Shown: positions 1-5,059 of the stretch, piece by piece
Layout: each line of letters starts with the position of its first letter
Numbering within the stretch: the stretch's first letter is position 1
Origin: Pyrinomonadaceae bacterium
GTDB lineage: Bacteria; Acidobacteriota; Blastocatellia; Pyrinomonadales; Pyrinomonadaceae
Direction: 5' to 3'
NCBI GenBank assembly: GCA_013695245.1
Contig: JACDAW010000452.1
Coordinates: 1 to 10,588 of the forward strand
DNA length: 10,588 nt
Translations under genes and position numbers: made by a program
Notes under the pieces: model-generated
Seen by the model: the letters and a program-made list of their open reading frames with translations, nothing else
Databases searched by the model: none
What the model was told of the DNA's origin: nothing

Positions 1-2
1 AA

Positions 3-110
3 TTTGTTGTGAATTAGCGTGGCGTTTATCGCGTTGAAGTTTATTTGCCGCAGTTGGAGTTGATTAAAGATAAGCCTTGGATCGTTTCAAATCCGATTTA
101 CGTGAGATAG
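3..110 (+). pseudogene. C-terminal remnant of a CehA/McbA-like (PHP-type) metallohydrolase with an in-frame TAG
   Basis: Reading frame 3 gives F-V-V-N, then TAG at 15-17, then 30 residues (18-107) ending at TAG 108-110. These include GVYRVEVYLP and DKPWIVSNPIYVR. I recognise this ending (GVYRVE...PW..SNPIYVR) as the usual C-terminus of CehA/McbA-type metal-dependent PHP hydrolases; that is from memory, not a search. The TAG interrupts a stretch that would otherwise read smoothly (NQRGVYRVE if CAG). The other two forward frames stop at 10-12 and 35-37, so no open frame reaches the tail directly. A nonsense mutation, a frameshift or a sequencing error would all fit. The rest of the gene lies outside the window, so activity cannot be judged. 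Confidence 0.5.
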
Positions 111-300
111 GGGCGCGTAAAAACGCCATCGCCCCATGCAAGCTTTTGTTGCTTGCCGGGGCGTTGCGCGAATCAGGAAGCCCTGATTCTAGTGTCTTGG
201 AAGCGGTGCAATTGTCACCGACTGGCTGTAGAGAATCGAGTGTGTTGATTCTGACGCACGCCCTCTTCCCTAGTATTTGGGAAGCGCGTGTACAGCTTCC
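110..300. ncRNA. hairpin-rich region, candidate structured RNA or repeat element
   Basis: No convincing protein is encoded here. Visible stems: 110-115 with 130-135 (inner 116-118 with 123-125); 138-143 with 151-156; 130-135 with 158-163 (competes with the first); 170-177 with 182-189 (perfect 8 bp, 4-nt loop); 204-208 with 216-220; 232-237 with 247-252; 265-270 with 279-284; 280-285 with 295-300 (competes with the previous). A closing stem 111-118 with 254-263 (8 bp, 2-nt bulge) could enclose four of these as a multibranch fold. The strand is unknown because the stems work on both. A possible minus-strand promoter lies at 326-354. It could also be a small non-autonomous repeat element or a complex 3' end of the left-edge gene. 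It matches no RNA family I can name. Confidence 0.35.
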
Positions 301-473
301 TATTTAATTGTTCGGACTGTCACAGAGTTTATGCAACAAACCCATGCCTGTCAATATTTAATTTGACCGCACCGTAACTATACGATCTTACGATTTCATC
401 AATAATCTAATTTATTTGCAGCACAGCGCGAATCATTATCGAGTGCTAAAGAGGATGTGACTATAATAGCTTA
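301..473. other. AT-rich intergenic spacer without a gene
   Basis: No open reading frame of note. It holds a candidate minus-strand promoter (326-354), a weak hairpin (420-424 with 443-447) that could mark the 3' end of the exbD transcript though it lacks a clear U-tract, and a perfect TATAAT hexamer at 462-467 without a matching -35 box. Confidence 0.5.
326..354 (-). promoter_or_regulatory. candidate sigma70-type promoter reading leftward into the hairpin cluster
   Basis: On the minus strand TTGACA (354-349) is a perfect -35 box, followed by a 17-nt spacer and TAAACT (331-326), which matches four of six -10 positions. Transcription would start near 319 and run into 300-110. No protein gene is downstream on that strand, so the promoter, if real, would serve a non-coding transcript or antisense RNA to the left-edge gene. 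Confidence 0.35.
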
Positions 474-965
474 CTAATCGAGATCATCGAGCTGCAATCC
501 GATGGGATGCGCGCCCGCACCTTTCACGCTGTCGATCACTTTCACGACTTCGCCGTAATCTATTGAGCGCGGAGCTTTGATGAAGACGGTGCGTTCGATG
601 CGCTCCGCTTCTTTTATATCTATTCGAGTTTCCAATCCGTAACGATAAACTCCATTCTGGATTCGCTCGTTAAATACTCGCGTCAACTCTGCGCTCAAAT
701 TCCCCGTGTCGTTAACTGTGCCCATGCCTTCCGTGTTGTTAAGCTTGAGTTGCAAATCCTCTGTGATGGTGACGATGAGCGTGTACGGGTGAGGCGCGAT
801 GGGTTCTGTTTCGGGTTGTTGCGCTTGCGGAACTTGCGCTTTAAACGCGGCGGGTCTGAGCGGTGTGATCACCATAAAGAGGATCAGCAACACAAGCAGT
901 ACGTCAATCAGCGGTGTGACGTTGATATTCGGCGAAGCTTTGCGCATCGGTGCGTTCGCTTTCAT
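474..965 (-). CDS. exbD: ExbD/TolR-family biopolymer transport protein
   Basis: A 163-residue protein of normal size for ExbD/TolR, the inner-membrane subunit that works with ExbB/TolQ to convert proton-motive force into energy for TonB- or Tol-type systems. A short cytoplasmic N-terminus leads into one membrane helix (about 18-35) opening with NVTPLIDVLLVLL. Asp21 is the family's essential membrane carboxylate. The rest is the periplasmic domain, ending in the typical YGEVVKVIDSVKGAG segment before the end. The ATG at 965-963 is supported by a strong Shine-Dalgarno, AAGGAG, within 973-981. No exbB, tonB or tolQ is in the window, so this is an orphan copy or its partners lie elsewhere. The alpha/beta hydrolase gene is 122 nt upstream on the same strand; co-transcription is possible but not shown. 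Confidence 0.93.
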   Translation of the reverse strand: MKANAPMRKASPNINVTPLIDVLLVLLILFMVITPLRPAAFKAQVPQAQQPETEPIAPHPYTLIVTITEDLQLKLNNTEGMGTVNDTGNLSAELTRVFNERIQNGVYRYGLETRIDIKEAERIERTVFIKAPRSIDYGEVVKVIDSVKGAGAHPIGLQLDDLD

Positions 966-1087
966 GCTCTAACTTCTCCTTGAGCGTCTTAATCGTAAGA
1001 GCAATTTCTCCTAACCGTGTTGTTAGACACCGAAAGGGAGGTTTTTGTTCCGCGTTGAATTTGTTTCGATGTGTGGGTGGACGTGAA

Positions 1088-1864
1088 TTACTGTTGCGCG
1101 TTGAGAAACGGCAAGACAATTTCGGCGAGTTCTTCGGGGACGTTGTAGTTGATGGCGTGCGCCGCGTTCGGGATCGTAGCGAGCCGCGCGCAGCAAGGCA
1201 AAGCTTGGGCAACTTCCTGACACCATTTGTGCGGGGCGAGCGGATCGAGTTCGCCGCGCACGACGAGCGCAGGGATGTTGATGTGCGGTAATTTCTCTTC
1301 GATGCGGTCGCGCAAAGCCATCTGCAACGTGCGCCACGCGCGCTTTAGTCCGGCTGAGTAATAATCTGTGACGGCGATAAAGGCCATCGAGAGCGGCTCA
1401 TGCAAAGCGTCGTTAAGCAAACTCAGAATTTGTTGTTGCCAACGTCGCGCGGACGAATCAACGGCGGGCGCGGTAAACACGATTCGCTCAATTTGCTCAC
1501 GGTGGCGAAGCGCGTATTCGGCGACGACTTGGCAACCGAAAGAGTTGGCGATGAAATGAGCGCGCGGCAAGTTGATCGCCATCATCCAACGCCCAAGCAC
1601 GTCAGCGAGTTCTCTAATCTCTAGCGTGTGCGACGGCTTACTGCTTTTGCCGAAGCCGGGCAAATCAGGAACATAAACGTGAGCGTGCTTCGCCAGCAGA
1701 CGCGCGGTCGGAAGCATGTAGCGACCCGAAACTCCTAGGCCATGAACGAGCACAATCGGCGTTACACCCACGGAAGGGGCGGGAACGTCTTCGTCAAAAA
1801 TGCGCGCATGGATCAGATGTTCGCCGACTTGCGTCCACTCGCTTCGCATCCGCGCTTCTGTCAT
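1088..1864 (-). CDS. alpha/beta-fold hydrolase
   Basis: A 258-residue alpha/beta hydrolase of usual length. The oxyanion-hole motif HGLG is at 41-44. The nucleophile elbow reads A-N-S-F-G (Ser108), so the first glycine of the common GxSxG is alanine, a tolerated variation. Likely triad partners are Asp207 (RGELDPLAP) and His236 (NAAHAINY). PDLPGFGKSSKP at 66-77 is the usual strand-4 region of this superfamily. There is no signal peptide, so it should be cytoplasmic. Substrate cannot be read from sequence: esterases, C-C hydrolases and haloalkane-dehalogenase relatives all share this layout. Its ATG overlaps the stop of the upstream DUF62-like gene as ATGA (1861-1864), which argues for translational coupling and a linked role. 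Confidence 0.9.
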   Translation of the reverse strand: MTEARMRSEWTQVGEHLIHARIFDEDVPAPSVGVTPIVLVHGLGVSGRYMLPTARLLAKHAHVYVPDLPGFGKSSKPSHTLEIRELADVLGRWMMAINLPRAHFIANSFGCQVVAEYALRHREQIERIVFTAPAVDSSARRWQQQILSLLNDALHEPLSMAFIAVTDYYSAGLKRAWRTLQMALRDRIEEKLPHINIPALVVRGELDPLAPHKWCQEVAQALPCCARLATIPNAAHAINYNVPEELAEIVLPFLNAQQ

Positions 1865-2658
1865 TTAACTTCCGCGATCTCGATTGATTCTCCGATCTCC
1901 GGGCGACCGAAAATCTCCCATGCGTTGCCGCCGCGCAAGAAAAGTTCCATCCAGCGCGTCTCTTTATTGCCGAGCATCCAGCCGCTACTGCCCGGCGCGA
2001 AAGCCATCTGCCCGTGTTCGACCGCAAAACTTCCGTCCGTCAAAATTGCTTCTAGCTCACGCGCACCGATGCGAACCCTCACGCGCATCGCTGAGCGCTT
2101 CTTGTGTTCCGTCGGATTAAAATTGATCGTAGTTTTCAAATTCCCGTAGCCGTCAATGTAAGCGATGCGGTTGTCGGGAACTGCGGGAATCTGTTTGCGA
2201 TCAATCTCGTCGCCGAGCGCGTCGGGTTGACCGAGAGCGATGGCGGCCGCCGCCTGCGGAAACAGATCGCGCGAACGAAACTGCGAGCCTTCCGCCGCAA
2301 CCGACGCCAAACGCAATTCTTCCGCCGCTTCACGCACGAATGAGAAAGTATGGCGGGCGTTGACGCCGATCACACGCACGCCCGTCGGAAGCCGTGCGTA
2401 AGCGAGACGTTCGCCCGCGTTGTCTTCGCGCGCCTTCGTAATGTCGCGGCGCGGCGCCACGTTGTGGTAGATGATCGTGCCCGTCGGGGCTTCGTTGAGT
2501 CCGAGTTGTGCGACGCAGAACCCGGCGGCAAGAGTCGAAAAAGCCGGAACAGGCGTTAAGACCGGCTCGGCGTCCGGCAGATGAAGGCGGATGCGTTGGA
2601 CGACTTCGGCGAAAGCCAAATCGCCCTGTCCGTAGTCGGCAATGATATGAAGCAGCAT
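1861..2658 (-). CDS. divergent SAM hydroxide adenosyltransferase (DUF62)-like protein
   Basis: A 265-residue protein with the two-domain outline of the DUF62/SAM hydroxide adenosyltransferase-fluorinase family. IADYGQGD at 6-13 matches the usual N-terminal TDFG..D signature. PTGTIIYHNVAPR (58-70) aligns with the PPGTVHVVVVDPGVG region, SRDLFPQAAA (129-138) with GRDIFAPAAA, YIDGYGNLKT (167-176) with the VD.FGN..T motif, and GSSGWMLGN (223-231) lies in the C-terminal barrel. Known members hydrolyse or halogenate S-adenosylmethionine through an Asp-Arg-His triad. Here the Asp position reads His65/Asn66 and the His position (FHGRD) reads FRSRD. Activity may therefore differ or be lost. The ATG has a modest AAGGAA site upstream. 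It is first in a tightly overlapping pair with the alpha/beta hydrolase. The family call is from pattern memory. Confidence 0.7.
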   Translation of the reverse strand: MLLHIIADYGQGDLAFAEVVQRIRLHLPDAEPVLTPVPAFSTLAAGFCVAQLGLNEAPTGTIIYHNVAPRRDITKAREDNAGERLAYARLPTGVRVIGVNARHTFSFVREAAEELRLASVAAEGSQFRSRDLFPQAAAAIALGQPDALGDEIDRKQIPAVPDNRIAYIDGYGNLKTTINFNPTEHKKRSAMRVRVRIGARELEAILTDGSFAVEHGQMAFAPGSSGWMLGNKETRWMELFLRGGNAWEIFGRPEIGESIEIAEVK

Positions 2659-2706
2659 TAAAGTTCCTTTCCCTTTGCGCGAAAACTCATCGGTCGTTTA
2701 TCGTAA

Positions 2707-3819
2707 GTGTGTGTTGAAAGTAAATACACTAATCGCAGGCGGCAGGCAAAGTTGAAAAGAAAACAACTCTTCGTGCGCAACTTTAGCGCAGGTCTTTACC
2801 TCGAAAGTTTCCTCGTCGCGGCCGTCGCCTCCGTTCTCATCATCCGACTTTTCTTACAGCTCACGGGCTATCCGCAAATCGGCGGCGGCGGACTTCATAT
2901 CGCGCACATGCTCTGGGGCGGCCTTTTGATGCTCGCCTCGATCATCGTCCTGCTTTCATTCTTAGGTAAATGGGCGGCGCAACTCGCGGCGATCTTAGGC
3001 GGCACGGGCTTCGGCGCCTTTATTGATGAAGTCGGAAAATTTGTGACAAGCAACAACGATTATTTTTTCCAACCTGCGGTGGCGATGATCTACGTGATCT
3101 TTATTTTGATCTTCATCGCCATCCGCGCTCTTCAGCGCGGGGCGACTTACTCGCGCGAAGAATATCTTGCCAACGCTTTGCGCGAAATCGAAGAAGCGGC
3201 TCTTCACGACCTCGACGCAGAAGAGCGCAAACGCGCTTTGTTCTATCTTGAGAAAACGACGCCTGACGATGCGCTCGCTCTTCCGCTTCGGAGCGCGCTC
3301 GCGGAAGCCGATCTAATTCCCCACTCGCAAGCGCAATTGCTCGACCGCATCAAAAATTTAATCAAAAGCTTTTACCACTACGTCGCGCGCCTGTGGTGGT
3401 TTCCCTTCTTCGTGATCGGTTTCTTTATCGTGCAGTTAGTTCTTAAATTGATCTACGTCTTTATTCTGATCTTCTTCGTCGGGTTGGGCTGGAATGAGAT
3501 TTTAGATGTGCAAGTTGTTGGTCGCATCGCGGCGCGGATGAAGAATCTGCACTTTGTTGATTGGGCGGAGATCGTTTCGTCGCTGCTTTCGGGCGCGTTC
3601 GTTTTGTGGGGCGTGATGCAAATGCGGCGTTCGCGTCTTTCATCTTACCGCGCCTTCAAACGCTCCGTGCTCGTCTCGATATTTTTCACACAGGTTTTCG
3701 CCTTTTACCAAGAGCAGTTCTCCGCGCTGCTCGGACTTCTGCTTAACATCGCCATCCTCGTCGCGCTGCAATTCATGATTGACCGCGAAGAGTCCGCAGT
3801 AGCAGCAGCAAAAAAATAA
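2707..3819 (+). CDS. multi-pass membrane protein of unknown function
   Basis: About 370 residues. I do not know a function. Hydrophobic segments lie near residues 32-54, 66-88, 90-104, 118-140, 228-262 (probably two helices), 287-307, 322-338 and 342-359. Between helices 3 and 4 is a polar, conserved-looking stretch, AFIDEVGKFVTSNNDYFFQP (103-122). The cytosolic-looking middle (about 145-225) is charged and helical. I recall similar uncharacterised integral membrane proteins with an FIDE.GKF motif in several phyla. The start is uncertain: GTG at 2707 has no clear Shine-Dalgarno, and TTG at 2752 would give a tidy start, MKRKQLFVRNF. The gene is divergent from the DUF62-like gene (48 nt between starts) and convergent with the metallo-hydrolase gene. 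Confidence 0.85.
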   Translation: MCVESKYTNRRRQAKLKRKQLFVRNFSAGLYLESFLVAAVASVLIIRLFLQLTGYPQIGGGGLHIAHMLWGGLLMLASIIVLLSFLGKWAAQLAAILGGTGFGAFIDEVGKFVTSNNDYFFQPAVAMIYVIFILIFIAIRALQRGATYSREEYLANALREIEEAALHDLDAEERKRALFYLEKTTPDDALALPLRSALAEADLIPHSQAQLLDRIKNLIKSFYHYVARLWWFPFFVIGFFIVQLVLKLIYVFILIFFVGLGWNEILDVQVVGRIAARMKNLHFVDWAEIVSSLLSGAFVLWGVMQMRRSRLSSYRAFKRSVLVSIFFTQVFAFYQEQFSALLGLLLNIAILVALQFMIDREESAVAAAKK

Positions 3820-3889
3820 AGAGGCAGCGAGCCTTTCACGAACAGTAAGCTTAAAGCGATTAAAACTCGTTCGCGCAAGTCGCTGCCTC
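3808..3889 (-). terminator. long hairpin terminator between convergent genes
   Basis: A perfect 10-bp inverted repeat pairs 3821-3830 with 3880-3889. An inner stem pairs 3839-3846 with 3865-3873 (8 bp, one bulged C). Read on the minus strand, the stem is followed at once by TTTATTTTTTT (3820-3810), a proper U-tract, starting 22 nt after the metallo-hydrolase stop. It thus looks like an intrinsic terminator for that gene. On the plus strand no U-tract follows, so it would stop the membrane-protein transcript less well. The U-tract overlaps the last lysine codons and the stop of the plus-strand gene. Confidence 0.75.
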
Positions 3890-3911
3890 GTCTGATCTTC
3901 AATTCGCTTTT

Positions 3912-4856
3912 CTACGAACGGCGACGGCGGCGCGTCTGCGAGTAGATGAGCGCGCCTGCGCCGAGAGCGAGTGCTGCGCCAGCAATGAGCTTCGGCACCG
4001 GATCGGGGACGGGCGGCGGCAGCGCGACGACGCCGTTTTCATTCGTGCGCGCTGGTTCGCGGACGTATCTTCCCTTCGGCGGTGGAGCGAAGTGTGCGGC
4101 AAACTCATTCATTTTCGTCGCCGCATCTTCCGTGATCGGCAACCCGTGTCCGGCGGCGATGGCTGAGGGTTGTAATTTAGCTAATTGTTCAATTGAACGT
4201 CGCGCCGCGCCCCAGTCGGTCGTTAAGGGCGCGGGCGGTTGGCGCAACTCTTTTTCGAGTGTCAAGAGCGTAACGACGGATTCTTGATTAACCGTCGCCA
4301 GCGCATCGCCCGCCAGCAGCACACGGTCACGCTCGCGGAAGAGCGAGATGTGTCCGGCGGTGTGTCCCGGCGTGTGAAGCACGCGCCATTCGGGTAAGCC
4401 CGGCGCGCTCCCGTCGCGCGGCAGCATCTGCACTCTACTTCCGAAGTCGTAACCCGAATGCGGAAAGAGCCGCGACATCTGGGCGAGCGCGCCGCCGACG
4501 GTCGGGTCTTGCGGCGGGTAATCGGATTTGCCTGTGAGGTACGGCAACTCAAGCTCATGCGGATAGATCGGCACGTCCCATCCTTCGGCCAAGCCGAGCG
4601 CATTTCCCGCGTGATCGAAATGCCCATGCGTGAGAATAATCGCCTCTGGTCGCGCACCCTTGCCGAAACGTTCTTCGGCAGCGGCACGGACGCGCCAGCC
4701 TTGCTTCGGCAATCCTGTGTCAACCAACACCCACGAATCATTCGTGCCGACCATGTAAAGGTTGACAAACACGGTCGTCATAAACGTTACGTCTGATGCG
4801 ACGTGCTGCATCGAATCTTTCTTCTTTGTTTGAACGATAGATTTTGCGTTTTGCAT
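3912..4856 (-). CDS. metallo-beta-lactamase-fold hydrolase with C-terminal membrane anchor
   Basis: A 314-residue protein. The metallo-beta-lactamase (MBL) fold fills residues about 25-250 with a full set of metal ligands: THGHFDH gives His77, His79, Asp81 and His82; then His165 (TPGHTAGH), Asp184 (AGDAL) and His237 (AAGHG). Such proteins are usually hydrolases of thioesters, lactones or similar bonds; the substrate is not readable here. After a Pro-rich linker (about 258-289) comes one hydrophobic segment (290-305) ending in an Arg run (309-313), an arrangement of a tail anchor. There is no N-terminal signal peptide. The ATG at 4856-4854 has a purine-rich GGGAAGGG site about seven bases upstream. 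Internal Met16 or Met26 are alternative starts. The gene ends at the hairpin terminator at 3889-3808. Confidence 0.9.
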   Translation of the reverse strand: MQNAKSIVQTKKKDSMQHVASDVTFMTTVFVNLYMVGTNDSWVLVDTGLPKQGWRVRAAAEERFGKGARPEAIILTHGHFDHAGNALGLAEGWDVPIYPHELELPYLTGKSDYPPQDPTVGGALAQMSRLFPHSGYDFGSRVQMLPRDGSAPGLPEWRVLHTPGHTAGHISLFRERDRVLLAGDALATVNQESVVTLLTLEKELRQPPAPLTTDWGAARRSIEQLAKLQPSAIAAGHGLPITEDAATKMNEFAAHFAPPPKGRYVREPARTNENGVVALPPPVPDPVPKLIAGAALALGAGALIYSQTRRRRRS

Positions 4857-4968
4857 TTTTTGGCCCTTCCCCTTCTCGACTGAAACTTTTACGGCGTGAA
4901 CAGCCGCGCACCGTGAACGGTAATCTCGATCACTGACCAGCGTAGATTTTTCTATGCTGGGGATTGTA
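4857..4968 (-). promoter_or_regulatory. candidate promoter and structured leader of the metallo-hydrolase gene
   Basis: On the minus strand TACAAT (4968-4963) could be a -10 box, with no good -35 partner. A start near 4956 would place a strong hairpin, 4937-4946 with 4951-4960 (10 bp with one G-U, TTTT loop on the plus strand), at the very 5' end of the RNA. A perfect palindrome, ACCGTGAACGGT (4910-4921), and a small stem 4892-4895 with 4903-4906 follow before the ribosome site. The palindrome could be an operator. The hairpin could instead be a terminator for the upstream oxidoreductase gene, but no U-tract follows on that strand. Confidence 0.35.
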
Positions 4969-5059
4969 ACCCATTTTAGGCTGCGCGCGGGATGTTTATG
5001 CGCCGATAGCGCTCGTCTTCAGACTTCGCGCGTTTGGTCGGGCGGTAGTTTTCGAGAAG

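Noticed and set aside
81..98. A tRNA T-arm look-alike (GTTTCAAATCC)
   Set aside because: The stem has only four pairs, no acceptor, D or anticodon arms fit around it, and the bases encode the conserved IVSNPI of the left-edge protein.
77..307. A 76-codon plus-strand open frame over the left region
   Set aside because: It starts inside the conserved tail of the left-edge gene in another frame, runs through the inverted repeats, has no ribosome site and resembles no protein I know. The hairpins explain the region better.
462..467. A perfect TATAAT on the plus strand next to the 3' end of exbD
   Set aside because: No acceptable -35 box or extended -10 is present, and AT-rich spacer gives such hexamers by chance. 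Noted only as a remote antisense-promoter possibility.
969..1003. A short Arg-rich leader peptide before exbD (TTG start at 1003, stop at the exbD ribosome site)
   Set aside because: Only about ten codons from a TTG start, with no attenuator-like stems. The open frame is easily explained by chance.
904..1337. Minus-strand open frames of about 100 codons overlapping the exbD and hydrolase genes
   Set aside because: They overlap well-supported genes in other frames and have biased, Arg-rich translations typical of shadow frames.
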